64,000 nucleotides of DNA from Actinobacteria bacterium 69-20 (GCA_001897425.1 MKSW01000040.1:136051-200050); one strand, 5' to 3'. Positions 18,163 to 26,482 are shown, numbered from the stretch's first letter. Numbers and translations are program-made. The notes: generated by a model not told the origin, from the sequence alone.

Positions 18163-19119
18163 ATGACCGCCACGACGACCCTGCCGGCCGAAGCTCCGGC
18201 CGGCAGACCGCGCGAACGGCGGCGTCGGCTCTCCTCACGCGAGACCGTCGGCGGCTGGCTGCTTAGCGGGCCCTACATCCTGCTGTTCCTCGCTGCTGCG
18301 GCGATTCCGATCGTGTTCGCGATCTGGAAGTCCCTGCAGAAGCCGTCGACGATCCTGCGGCCACAGGGCGGATTCGGCGGCCTGGATGCGTACAAGAGCG
18401 CCGTCACCGACTACCGATTCTGGGATACGTTCAAGAACATCGGCATCGTCATGGCCGTCTGGCTGCCGATCATGCTGATCGGCGTCATCGGGCTCGCGCT
18501 GCTCATCCACGCGAGCCCGGGCCGGTTCGGTTCGGTGATGCGCTTCGTGTACTACATCCCGGGTGCGCTGAGCGGCATCGCCAACTTCATGCTCTGGGTC
18601 TACCTGATCAACCCGTCGATCTCGCCGATCAGTGGGCTGTGGACGACCCTCGGTGAGACGACGATCAAGGACGCGACCAACCCGTTCAACGTTCCGTTCA
18701 TCCTCGCCGCGATGTTGTTCTTCCAGGGTGTCGGTACATGGGTCGTCATCGTCAACGGCGGCCTGAACGGTCTGCCGGAGGAGGTCTTCGAGGCGGGGAG
18801 CCTGGACGGGGCGAACGCCTGGCAGGTCGCGTGGCACGTCAAGCTCCCGATGATCCGGCCGTGGATCGGGTATGCCGCGTTGATGAACATCGCCTACGGA
18901 TTCCAGTTGTTCATGGAACCCTATTTGCTGCAACAGGTGTCGGCCGGAGCGATGCAAACGGAATATACGCCGACCCAGCTGACGTTCGCGTTCGCGTTCA
19001 CCAACCGAAATCTTCCCGCCGCGGCGGCGATGTCGGTCATCCTGCTGGTCGTCACGCTGGTTATCGGCGTGCTGACGGTGTTCCGGAGCGGCCTGTTCGG
19101 TGAGAAGGATGCGCGGTGA
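18163..19119 (+). CDS. ABC sugar permease, MalF type
   Basis: 318 residues with six membrane helices. The cytoplasmic EAA loop is EVFEAGSLDGANAWQVAWHVKLPMIRPW, the contact site for the ATPase. The N-terminal 30 residues are cytoplasmic and Arg-rich. It overlaps the second permease by 4 nt (GTGA). Confidence 0.93.
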   Translation: MTATTTLPAEAPAGRPRERRRRLSSRETVGGWLLSGPYILLFLAAAAIPIVFAIWKSLQKPSTILRPQGGFGGLDAYKSAVTDYRFWDTFKNIGIVMAVWLPIMLIGVIGLALLIHASPGRFGSVMRFVYYIPGALSGIANFMLWVYLINPSISPISGLWTTLGETTIKDATNPFNVPFILAAMLFFQGVGTWVVIVNGGLNGLPEEVFEAGSLDGANAWQVAWHVKLPMIRPWIGYAALMNIAYGFQLFMEPYLLQQVSAGAMQTEYTPTQLTFAFAFTNRNLPAAAAMSVILLVVTLVIGVLTVFRSGLFGEKDAR

Positions 19120-20060
19120 GCGCGGCCGACGTTGCCACCCAGCATCGCGCCCACGTCGTGCAACGCCCCTGGTCCGCGGGTCGCACGGCGCGTGTCGCGG
19201 TCATGGTGATCGCCGCCGCGCTGGTCCTGTACCCGATCATCGGGTTCGTCGCCATGGCGTTCCGGAGCCAAACGGGGGTCCAGGAGGGCACGGACGGGTT
19301 CCTCGGTCTCGCGGGCGTGAGCATCCAACACGCCATCGACAACTGGAAGACGCTCACCGCCTATGGGCCGCGCGGTGGCGGGCTCTTTCAGCGCTGGCTG
19401 CTGAACTCGGTGATCGTCTCGGTGAGCGGAGCCGTCTTGGCTGTGGTCACGGCTCTGCCGGCCGGCTTCGCCATGGCCAGGCTCCGTTGGCGTGGGCGAC
19501 GATTCTGGCTGATCGTCACCCTGATCGCGATGGCGATGCCGAACACGGTGCTGGTGATCCCGATCTTCCTGCAGGTCGACGCGATCGGCGCGGTCGGACA
19601 GCTGTGGCCGGTCGCGGTTCTCATGGGCTTCTTTCCGTTCGGCGTGTACCTGTCCTACATCCACTTCATGACGGCCATGCCGCACGAACTCGTCGAGGCG
19701 GCCAGGGTCGACGGGCTCGGTGAGGGCGGAACATTCTTCCGGGTCGCGCTGCCGATCTCGAAACAGGCTGTCGCACTGGTCACCTTCTTTAGTTTCGTGG
19801 CCAACTGGACGAACTTCTTCCTGCCGTTGACGCTGCTGACCTCCAGCCAGCAGAACAAAACGCTGTCGATCGGCCTGCAGGAGTTCATCGGCGCCAGCCC
19901 GTTGTTCAACCCGACGAGCGCTGCCGGTTTGACGGTGAAGCTGTGGATGCCGGAACTCGCGTTCGCGACGTTCATCAGCATGCTGCCGCTGCTCGTGGTC
20001 TTCATTGCCGCGCAGCGATTCCTCATCCGTGGTCAGACCGTCGGTGCTGTGAAGGGATGA
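19116..20060 (+). CDS. ABC sugar permease, MalG type
   Basis: 314 residues with six membrane helices and the EAA loop HELVEAARVDGLGEGGTFFRVALPISKQ. With the preceding permease it forms a heterodimeric CUT1-type pore. No ATP-binding subunit is encoded beside it or elsewhere in the island, so a shared MsmK/MsiK-like ATPase from another locus must energise it. Confidence 0.93.
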   Translation: MSAADVATQHRAHVVQRPWSAGRTARVAVMVIAAALVLYPIIGFVAMAFRSQTGVQEGTDGFLGLAGVSIQHAIDNWKTLTAYGPRGGGLFQRWLLNSVIVSVSGAVLAVVTALPAGFAMARLRWRGRRFWLIVTLIAMAMPNTVLVIPIFLQVDAIGAVGQLWPVAVLMGFFPFGVYLSYIHFMTAMPHELVEAARVDGLGEGGTFFRVALPISKQAVALVTFFSFVANWTNFFLPLTLLTSSQQNKTLSIGLQEFIGASPLFNPTSAAGLTVKLWMPELAFATFISMLPLLVVFIAAQRFLIRGQTVGAVKG

Positions 20061-20067
20061 AAACCGG

Positions 20068-21219
20068 ATGACAGAGATCGACCGGCCGGAGATGCATCCA
20101 GCCGAGGCATACACGCTCGCACCGCCGAAGAGCCCGCGCCCGATCGTTCTGCTCGGTGCCGGCGGCATCGTGAAGGACGCCCATCTCCCGGCATACAGCA
20201 AAGCGAACTTTCCACTTTTCGGCATCGCCGACGTCGTGGTACCCCGGGCGCAAGCGCTGGCGGAGGCCTACGGGATAAGGCATGTATTCGGCTCGATCGA
20301 CGAAGCCGTCGCAGCCGCCCCGGCGGGCGCGGTGTACGACCTGGCCCTCATGCCGGACCAATTCCCCGCTGCACTCGAATCTCTCCCCGATGGCGCGGCG
20401 GTCCTCATCCAGAAGCCGTTGGGCAACACGCTTGCCGATGGCCTGAAACTCCTCCGTCTGTGCCAGAAGAAGGGCCTTGTCGCCGCGGTCAACACGCAGT
20501 TGCGATTCGCCCCGTACGTGGCCGCAGCCCGCAAGCTCATCGCCGACGGCGAGATAGGCGAGCTCTATGACTTCGAGTTCCGCATCAACGTGATGCAGCC
20601 GTGGTATCTGTTCCCGGAGGCCTTGAAGCTGCCGCGGATCGAGATCAACATGCATTCGGTCCACTACCTCGACCTGGCGCGCTCGTTCCTCGGCGACCCG
20701 GACTCGGTGTCTGCCATCACCGTGAAGCACCCGGCGAAATGGTTTGCGAACACGCGGTCGGACATCATCCTCCGCTACCGCGGGCGCGACCTGCGGGTGG
20801 TGGTCAACGCGAACCACGACCACATCTTCGGTCCTGAACACGAGCAGAGCTTCATCAAATGGGAGGGAACGCGCGGCGCGATCTTCCTGCAACTCGGACT
20901 GCTGCTCGATTATCCGACCGGTGGCGCGGACATCCTCCGCATCGCCAGGACGGACGCCGGCTTGACGCCGGACGCGTCCCAAAGGGACCCGGATGTGGCA
21001 TGGCAGGACGTGCCGTTCGAGGGTAGTTGGTTCCCGGATGCCTTCATCGGATCGATGGGTGCCCTGCAGCGGTATCTCGAGGGTTCCGTTCCGACGCTGC
21101 CGACTGCCGTCGACGACGTGATCAAGACGATGGCGCTGGTCGAGGCGGCGTATACCTCTCAGGACTTTGAAGGTATCGACCCGCGGCTCGCGTTCGCGGC
21201 AGCCGGGGGGCAGTGGTGA
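20068..21219 (+). CDS. Gfo/Idh/MocA-family oxidoreductase
   Basis: 383 residues. The N-terminal Rossmann domain (PIVLLGAGGIVKDAHLPAYSKANF) is followed by LIQKPLGNTLADG (family EKP motif, here QKP) and NTQLRFAPYVAAARKLI. INMHSVHYLDLARSFLGDP holds the usual HxxH-type catalytic region. It is a NAD(P)-dependent dehydrogenase of a sugar or sugar acid, 7 bp after the permease gene and so in the transporter operon. The exact step is not evident; it may process a second sugar or an alternative epimer. Confidence 0.87.
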   Translation: MTEIDRPEMHPAEAYTLAPPKSPRPIVLLGAGGIVKDAHLPAYSKANFPLFGIADVVVPRAQALAEAYGIRHVFGSIDEAVAAAPAGAVYDLALMPDQFPAALESLPDGAAVLIQKPLGNTLADGLKLLRLCQKKGLVAAVNTQLRFAPYVAAARKLIADGEIGELYDFEFRINVMQPWYLFPEALKLPRIEINMHSVHYLDLARSFLGDPDSVSAITVKHPAKWFANTRSDIILRYRGRDLRVVVNANHDHIFGPEHEQSFIKWEGTRGAIFLQLGLLLDYPTGGADILRIARTDAGLTPDASQRDPDVAWQDVPFEGSWFPDAFIGSMGALQRYLEGSVPTLPTAVDDVIKTMALVEAAYTSQDFEGIDPRLAFAAAGGQW

Positions 21220-21319
21220 GGTTCCCTCGGTCGATCGCCCGGGGCGCAACCTGCCCGAGGGACACACAGGAGCTCGAGATCGACGGTCTCGGGCGTGGAA
21301 GACGGGAGCCCGTGCAAGC

Positions 21320-22090
21320 ATGAGCGGCACGTTCAAGGGATTCGTCGCGGTCGTCACCGGCGGCGCCGGTGGCATCGGCTCGGCGACGGCGCAGGCCTTC
21401 GTCGCGCGAGGGGCGAAGGTGGCCGTGCTCGATGTGAACGTCACGGGCGTGCCGGACAACGTCTCCGGCTACGTCGCGGATGTCACCGATCGCGATTCCG
21501 TCTCCGCCGCCCTGGCTCGGGTCGCCGCCGACCTCGGTGGCGTCGACTTCCTGGTGAACAACGCCGGCATCGGCGCCGTCGGCACCGTCGAGGACAATTC
21601 CGACGATGACTGGAAGCGCGTGCTGGACATCAACGTCATCGGCATGGCCCGCACGTCGGCCGCCGCGCTGCCGTACTTAAGGACATCGACGGCGCCAGCG
21701 ATCGTCAACCTCTGCTCGGTCGCCGCGCTGAACGGACTGCAGCAGCGCGCGTTGTATGCGGCGTCCAAGGGTGCCGTGCTCGCCCTGACCTATGCGATGG
21801 CCGCGGACTACGTCGGCGAGCGGATCAGGGTGAACTGCGTCAGCCCCGGCACCGTGTCGACGCCGTGGGTCGACCGGAACGTCGCCAAGTTCGCGGATCC
21901 CGCCGCGGAGATGGCTGCGATGCACGCCCGCCAGCCGACCGGTCGGATGGTGACGCCGGAGGAGGTGGCGTCATCGATCATGTTCCTGTGCGACCCGGCC
22001 AACCTGTCGACGACGGGAACCGACGTGGCGGTCGACGGCGGGATGGCGAGGCTCCGCGTGCGCAGCGACGTCCAGCAGGTCGCGAGCTGA
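21320..22090 (+). CDS. SDR dehydrogenase, probable 2-keto-3-deoxy-L-fuconate dehydrogenase
   Basis: 256 residues of a classical short-chain dehydrogenase: cofactor motif VVTGGAGGIGSATAQ, NNAGIG, catalytic Ser in NLCSVAALNG and YAASK, then VNCVSPGTVSTPWVDR. VLDVN after strand 2 suggests NAD+ preference. In the known bacterial pathway this family oxidises 2-keto-3-deoxy-L-fuconate to the 2,4-diketo acid. ATG 21320 is chosen because earlier in-frame codons add no fold elements. It is followed one base later by the mutarotase gene. Confidence 0.87.
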   Translation: MSGTFKGFVAVVTGGAGGIGSATAQAFVARGAKVAVLDVNVTGVPDNVSGYVADVTDRDSVSAALARVAADLGGVDFLVNNAGIGAVGTVEDNSDDDWKRVLDINVIGMARTSAAALPYLRTSTAPAIVNLCSVAALNGLQQRALYAASKGAVLALTYAMAADYVGERIRVNCVSPGTVSTPWVDRNVAKFADPAAEMAAMHARQPTGRMVTPEEVASSIMFLCDPANLSTTGTDVAVDGGMARLRVRSDVQQVAS

Positions 22091-22091
22091 C

Positions 22092-22415
22092 ATGAGGCGG
22101 ATCGCGCAGATCATCGGCATCGCCGAGGACCGGATCGCCGAGTACGAGGCGCTGCACGCGGGCGTCTGGCCCACCGTGCTGGACCGGATCGCACGGTCGA
22201 ATATCCGCAACTACTCGATCTTCCGCCATGGGACGACGCTCTTCGCGTACATGGAGTATGTCGGCGACGACTTCGAGGGCGATATGGCGGCGATGGCCGC
22301 CGACCCCGAGACGCAGCGGTGGTGGGAGATCTGCATGCCCATGCAGCGACCACTGCCGGAGCGCCCCGAGGGCGCCTGGTGGCTGGATCTTCCGGAGGTG
22401 TTCCACACCGACTGA
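22092..22415 (+). CDS. RhaM-family sugar mutarotase
   Basis: 107 residues, the normal size of L-rhamnose mutarotases. Visible family elements are EYEALHAGVWPTVLDRIARSNIRNYSIF, LFAYMEYVGDDFEGDMAAMAADPETQRWWEIC and the C-terminal WWLDLPEVFH. It interconverts anomers of the imported 6-deoxysugar so that the dehydrogenase gets its preferred form. As the last gene of the transporter operon it supports a 6-deoxyhexose (L-fucose or L-rhamnose) as substrate. Confidence 0.88.
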   Translation: MRRIAQIIGIAEDRIAEYEALHAGVWPTVLDRIARSNIRNYSIFRHGTTLFAYMEYVGDDFEGDMAAMAADPETQRWWEICMPMQRPLPERPEGAWWLDLPEVFHTD

Positions 22416-22474
22416 CCGTTTCTTGGCAGTTTCGCGGGTGAAGCCACGGGGATGACGGGATCCTGGCGCAGGCG

Positions 22475-22882
22475 TTACCGGTCCGGCATGGTCAGATCGG
22501 CCAGTTCGGCGAGCGGCACGATCCCCGCGGCCGCCACCGCGAAACGTTCGTCGATGGTGATCAACGCGTCGGCCTGCAACTGGGTGATCGCAAGATATTC
22601 GGCGTCCGTGAGGTCGGTCCAGCCGTGGCTGCGGGCGATCGTCCAGGCGACCCAACGGGAGACGCGGTCGCCGAGCAGTCGCATCTTCAGGCCCGTCATG
22701 CGCTCGTGCAGGGATCGGGCTCGCTCCTCCGTCATGGTGCCGACGTTCACCGCCGCCAGCAGCATCGTCAGCGCCTGCGACCGGATGGCGTTCGGCGCCA
22801 CGATGCTGTGCGACGGATGCACGGGCGTTTCGGTCGTGACGATGTGCACCAGCGTGGGCGCGTCGATGACGAAGCGGGCCAT
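22475..22882 (-). CDS. PIN-domain protein, possible solitary toxin
   Basis: 135 residues: FVIDAPTLVHIV with the first PIN Asp near residue 6, and WTDLTDAEYLAITQLQADALITIDERFAVAA, which holds the C-terminal acidic residues. This looks like a VapC-type ribonuclease. No antitoxin lies directly upstream on the same strand; the divergent Phd gene at 22996 starts 113 bp away and is paired with another toxin. It may be an orphan or may depend on that antitoxin. Confidence 0.7.
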   Translation of the reverse strand: MARFVIDAPTLVHIVTTETPVHPSHSIVAPNAIRSQALTMLLAAVNVGTMTEERARSLHERMTGLKMRLLGDRVSRWVAWTIARSHGWTDLTDAEYLAITQLQADALITIDERFAVAAAGIVPLAELADLTMPDR

Positions 22883-22917
22883 GCGGTCACGCTAGACGAA
22901 TCCGCTTATCGCGTCAG

Positions 22918-22935
22918 GCGTTCCCGCGGGAACGC
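22918..22935. repeat. Palindrome GCGTTCCCGCGGGAACGC
   Basis: A perfect 18-bp palindrome, repeated with one change at 23718-23735 exactly 800 bp away, and more distantly at 54120-54137 and 63190-63202. The copies at 22918 and 23718 also share flanking bases (GTnnAGCnG) and bracket the Phd/VapC pair. Confidence 0.65.
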
Positions 22936-22995
22936 GTCGAGCGGCCGCGGTTTGCAAATTCGCCAACATGGCGTACTTGGCGTAGTTTCGGTCCC

Positions 22996-23355
22996 ATGCG
23001 CTCCGATGCCGTCGAGCTGTCCGTCAGCGAGGCCCGTGACCGGTTCTCCGACGCGGTCAATCGCGCCACCTTCGGCGGTGAGATCACCTACATCACCCGG
23101 GGGCGCGGACACCGGCGTGCCGCCGCCATCGTGCCTGCCGAGTTTGTCGAGCAGTACGAGGCGATGCTCGATGCGCAGGACGGTCGTATCGCCTCCGAAC
23201 GACTGGGGGATCTCGAAGCCGGCCGAACCCAGGCCGTGCCGGATGACGACCTCGCGGCGATTGAAGCCTCATTCGGTGTGCCTCCGGACGCTGCCTCGTT
23301 CGGCCGGGCGCCGGATGGGCGGGCGGCGCATCTTGACAGCATCCGCCGGCGTTGA
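22996..23355 (+). CDS. Phd/YefM-family antitoxin
   Basis: 119 residues. The N-terminal Phd/YefM DNA-binding fold is seen in LSVSEARDRFSDAVNRATFGGEITYITRGRGHRRAAAIVPAEFVEQYE; the C-terminal tail is acidic and flexible, as expected for the toxin-binding part. Two GGCGTA direct repeats spaced 9 bp apart upstream (22973-22987) may be its own operator. The stop overlaps the TTG start of a shortened PIN gene. Confidence 0.82.
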   Translation: MRSDAVELSVSEARDRFSDAVNRATFGGEITYITRGRGHRRAAAIVPAEFVEQYEAMLDAQDGRIASERLGDLEAGRTQAVPDDDLAAIEASFGVPPDAASFGRAPDGRAAHLDSIRRR

Positions 23356-23573
23356 TCCTCGTCGACAGCGACGTGCTGATCGCTCACCTGCGCGGGATCG
23401 AGGTGGCGCAGTTCCTGCGCCGCTACCGCCGCTCCCATTCGGGCATCGGGCTCGGCGACTATCTGATCGCCGCGACCGCGGATACCGAGGGCGTCGAATT
23501 GGCGACACTGAATGTCAAGCACTTCCCGATGTTCGAGGGCCTTCAGGCACCGTTCGCACTGCCTGCGGACTGA
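23352..23573 (+). pseudogene. VapC toxin with in-frame internal deletion
   Basis: 73 residues where VapC proteins have about 130. The N-terminus ILVDSDVLIAHLRG and the C-terminus FLRRYRRSHSGIGLGDYLIAATA...LATLNVKHFPMFEGLQ are both typical VapC, but the middle about 55 to 60 residues are absent without a frameshift. The lost part would carry the second conserved acidic residue (Glu near 40) of the four-acid PIN site. The toxin is therefore probably inactive while its antitoxin is intact. TTG overlaps the antitoxin stop (TTGA), the original coupled arrangement. Confidence 0.75.
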
Positions 23574-23717
23574 GGAGTCAGGGGTCCGGGCAGGTTCGCC
23601 GGGCGATTCTCGCGAAGCGCCGGTAGCAACGCTGATGACGACGTTCGCGCGAAGCCCATTCCGGGAGGGGCTTACGGTTCTGGCGCGTGCGGTCTGACCT
23701 TTAAAATCGGGCGAAGG

Positions 23718-23735
23718 GCGTTCCCGTGGGAACGC
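23718..23735. repeat. Palindrome GCGTTCCCGTGGGAACGC
   Basis: Second copy of the 22918 palindrome with one central change. It lies in the 268-bp gap between the VapC remnant and the kinase gene; no gene is seen in that gap. Hairpin formation would suit a terminator, but no T-tract follows. Confidence 0.6.
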
Positions 23736-23841
23736 GTGAAGCAGGCGCCGAGCGGGCATCGGCGAAGGATTCGTATGGGCGGCGTCATAGGCGGTTTCAT
23801 GGGAAGTGAGGTCCGTGACGGAACCGACCGACCTCACGCCG

Positions 23842-24807
23842 TCAGTCTTGCACCGCCTTGGCGATGGTGACCGATCGCGTGATCCACTGCCGCTCGGACG
23901 GGCCGACGGTGGGCGCGTCGTGCAGGGTCCACATCACGTTGACCAGCTCGCGGACGATCACCCAGTCCCGCGCCCGTTGTGGGTCGAATCCGGCGGCGTC
24001 GGTGGCCGCCGTCATCCGTGCACGTACGGCCTCGCGGATCGTTCCGGTTGCCAGCACCTCGTCCCAGCGGTTCCACAGCAGCGGCGCGACCTCGAAACTC
24101 GGGTCGCCGGACAGCGGTTTGGGATCGATCACCAGCCACGGTTCCCGGTCGGCGGCCAGCACATTGAAATAATGCAAGTCGCTGTGCAGGAGCCGGCCAT
24201 CGGTGGCCCGGTCGGTCGCGAAGTCGGCCGCGAGCGCCGCGGCCTGGCTCACCAGGCGATGCGGGACGGGCGCATCGGCGGGAAGAGCGGCCAACTCTCG
24301 CGACCACCGTGCGCTCAGGTCGGACAGGCGGGTGAGCTGGGCGGTGGCCGGCCGGTGCAGGCGTGGGTAGAGCCGCGCGATGATCTCGCATGCGGCCAGC
24401 GGGTCCACGCTCGTCAGGTCCTCGGGGCCGGCGCGCTCCAGCAGCAGCGCGCCGCGCGCCGGATCTGCGCGCAGCAGACGAACTGCGCCGTCACCGGCCC
24501 ACAGCCGCAGCGCGATGTGCTCGTGTGCCGACTCCGGATGCGGCCAGCCAACTTTCAAGGCTGCACGCTCGCCGTCCGGCGTGTGTACGCCGAGCACGAT
24601 GGCGCACTCGCCGACGCCGCGATACCCGTCCGGGCGCAGGTCCCACTCCGCCAGTACCGCGTGCAGCAGCGCCGGCAGATCGCGCCGCCAACGCTGCCAG
24701 GACGCCGGCCGACCTCGCGGATCCCACAGTTCGGCGGCGACTATGCCCGCGACGTCACCTCGCGCTTCTGGCGGGTTCGAATCCGCACGGTCGCTCACCT
24801 GGACCAT
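23842..24807 (-). CDS. Aminoglycoside/hydroxyurea phosphotransferase-like kinase
   Basis: 321 residues of the StrA/Aph(6)-type kinase family. A nucleotide-binding half (GECAIVLGVHTPDGERAALKVGWPHPESAHEHIALRLWAGDGAVRLL) precedes the catalytic loop LLHSDLHYFNVLAA and the metal-binding IDPKPLSGDPSFEVAPLLWNR. It would phosphorylate an aminoglycoside-like or amino-sugar substrate; resistance is possible but not shown. ATG 24807 is chosen; a longer N-terminal extension to 24870 is Arg-rich and not family-like. It is divergent from the interrupted acyl-CoA synthetase gene. Confidence 0.82.
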   Translation of the reverse strand: MVQVSDRADSNPPEARGDVAGIVAAELWDPRGRPASWQRWRRDLPALLHAVLAEWDLRPDGYRGVGECAIVLGVHTPDGERAALKVGWPHPESAHEHIALRLWAGDGAVRLLRADPARGALLLERAGPEDLTSVDPLAACEIIARLYPRLHRPATAQLTRLSDLSARWSRELAALPADAPVPHRLVSQAAALAADFATDRATDGRLLHSDLHYFNVLAADREPWLVIDPKPLSGDPSFEVAPLLWNRWDEVLATGTIREAVRARMTAATDAAGFDPQRARDWVIVRELVNVMWTLHDAPTVGPSERQWITRSVTIAKAVQD

Positions 24808-24941
24808 GTTGCCAATTCCGCGTGCGCGAGGCGATGCCGCGGCACGGTGGCCGTGCGCGCGACGTCGCACGGTGGCGGGGTCGGCTGCGCGGGTTCACCA
24901 TGGACGACATCAACCACCGCCCACCCGAGAGGCCGGTCGCC

Positions 24942-24980
24942 ATGACCACGAGCGTCGTCGCACCAGAGCCCAGCTACACC
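24942..24980 (+). pseudogene. 5' fragment of acyl-CoA synthetase gene
   Basis: ATG at 24942 begins 13 codons ending in SYT. The last 10 bases, CAGCTACACC, are duplicated at 26473-26482 on the far side of the insertion element. Removing the element and one copy joins this fragment in frame to the AMP-binding gene body at 26483, giving a normal N-terminus and 551 residues in all. Confidence 0.85.
24971..24980 (+). repeat. Target site duplication, left copy
   Basis: CAGCTACACC, repeated exactly at 26473-26482. Ten base pairs is within the range for IS4-family elements. Confidence 0.85.
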
Positions 24981-26472
24981 CAATACCGTTAAGTTAGTAC
25001 TACAGGGGGTGTAGTTTGTTGGTATGCCTCGTGCGGGATGGGTGAAGCCCTCGTCTGATCGTCGTCTGTCGGATCTGGTGTCTGTGGGCGTGTTGACCAG
25101 GGTGTTTCCGCCTGAGGTGGTCGATGAGGTTATCGCGGGTGCGGGTCGTCGCGAGCAGCGCAGTCGGGTGTTGTCGGCGCGGGTGATGGCGTACTTCTCG
25201 ATCGGGATGGCGCTGTATTCCGAGGGTTCGTATCAGGATGTGCTCGCACAGCTCACGGATGGTTTGTCGTGGGCGACGGGCGACACGAAAGACGTTGTGG
25301 TGCCGAGTGCCTCGGGGATCTTCCAGGCGCGGGCAAGGCTCGGCGAGGCACCGGTGAAGGCCTTGTTCGAGAAGGTGGCGGTGCCGCTCGGGGCGGCCGG
25401 TGCGCCGACGGTGTGGCTGGCCGGACGACGGATGGTGGCGATCGACGGGACGTGTTTCGAGGTGGCTGACAGCGTCGCCAACGATGAGTTTTTCGGCCGT
25501 CCCGCATCGTCCAAGGGGGAGTGTGCCGCGTTCCCGTGCGCGCGGGTGGTCGCGATCGCGGAGTGCGGCACCCGTGCGATCTTTGCCGCGAGGATCGGCG
25601 ACTACAAAACCGGCGAGACGACGCTGGCCCGTGACATGCTCGGCGAGATCGGGCCAGGGATGGTGCTTCTCGCCGATCGGGGATTCTTCTCCTATGACCT
25701 GTGGCGCAAGGCCACGGCGACCGGTGCGGACCTTCTGTGGCGGATCCGCACCGACAAGGTCGGACCGAAACCGAAGCACGTCAAAGACCTCGACGACGGT
25801 TCGTATCTCGCGCACCTGAACCGCACGACTCCGGCATCGGAGAGGAAACGGGAGCCGATGCTCGTGCGAGTCATCGACTACCGGATCGACCAACACCGCG
25901 ACGAGGGCGCGCAGGTCGGCAACGGCGGCGACAAGCCAGCCGGAACGACACACCGGCTGTTTACGACCCTGCTCGATCCCGATGAGGTGACCGCCGCAGA
26001 TCTGACCGCGGCTTACCACGACCGGTGGGAGATCGAGATGGCCTTCGACGAGCTGAAAACCCATCAGCGAGGCCCGCGCATGGTGCTCAGGTCCAAGTCC
26101 CCGGAACTCGTCAAACAGGAAATCTGGGGCCATTTGTGCTGCCACTATGCGATCCGCTCACTGATGGCCGAGGCTGCCGTCCACGCCGGGCACGACCCCG
26201 GCCGGCTCAGCTTCACCACCGCGCTCCGAATCACCCGCCGCACCGTCGCCCGCCCGGGCGACTTCCCCCCCTGAACGGCCGAAACGATCGGACCGAGGCT
26301 GGGTCGGGTTCGTCAAACGCCTCACCGCCCGCCTCCTACCGGCCAGGCGCAGCCGATCCAACCCCCGCGTCGTCAAACGCAAATACACCAAATGGCACGT
26401 CAAACGCGACCACCATGCCAACTGGCCCCAGCCGACCCAACCACCAACCTACCTACTAACTTAACGGTATTA
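24981..26472 (+). mobile_element. IS4-family insertion sequence
   Basis: A 1,492-bp element bounded by inverted repeats AATACCGTTAAGTTAGTA at 24982-24999 and its exact complement at 26454-26471 (18 of 18 identical), with one unmatched outermost base on each side. A 10-bp direct repeat flanks it. It contains one DDE transposase gene. Sharp ends, an exact target duplication and perfect inner repeats point to a recent insertion. It lies in codon 13 of an acyl-CoA synthetase gene in the same orientation. Confidence 0.92.
25024..26274 (+). CDS. IS4-family DDE transposase
   Basis: 416 residues to the first stop. The DDE residues are in VAIDGTCFEV (first Asp), VLLADRGFFSYDLW (second Asp) and YHDRWEIEMAFDELKTHQRG (Glu, with the Y-(2)-R-(3)-E-(6)-K signature of the IS4 group). 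The frame stops after GDFPP at a run of seven C (26265-26271). In the next frame the sequence continues to 26464 with a basic tail (KRKYTKWHVKRDHHANWPQP) that looks like the natural C-terminus and ends inside the right inverted repeat. A +1 shift at the C-run would restore the full protein; it is either a recent indel or a translational frameshift. Confidence 0.9.
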   Translation: MPRAGWVKPSSDRRLSDLVSVGVLTRVFPPEVVDEVIAGAGRREQRSRVLSARVMAYFSIGMALYSEGSYQDVLAQLTDGLSWATGDTKDVVVPSASGIFQARARLGEAPVKALFEKVAVPLGAAGAPTVWLAGRRMVAIDGTCFEVADSVANDEFFGRPASSKGECAAFPCARVVAIAECGTRAIFAARIGDYKTGETTLARDMLGEIGPGMVLLADRGFFSYDLWRKATATGADLLWRIRTDKVGPKPKHVKDLDDGSYLAHLNRTTPASERKREPMLVRVIDYRIDQHRDEGAQVGNGGDKPAGTTHRLFTTLLDPDEVTAADLTAAYHDRWEIEMAFDELKTHQRGPRMVLRSKSPELVKQEIWGHLCCHYAIRSLMAEAAVHAGHDPGRLSFTTALRITRRTVARPGDFPP

Positions 26473-26482
26473 CAGCTACACC
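26473..26482 (+). repeat. Target site duplication, right copy
   Basis: CAGCTACACC, exact copy of 24971-24980. Confidence 0.85.

Noticed and set aside
24942..26482. A composite transposon around the kinase gene
   Set aside because: Only one IS copy is present and its target duplication is immediate on both sides, so nothing else moved with it.
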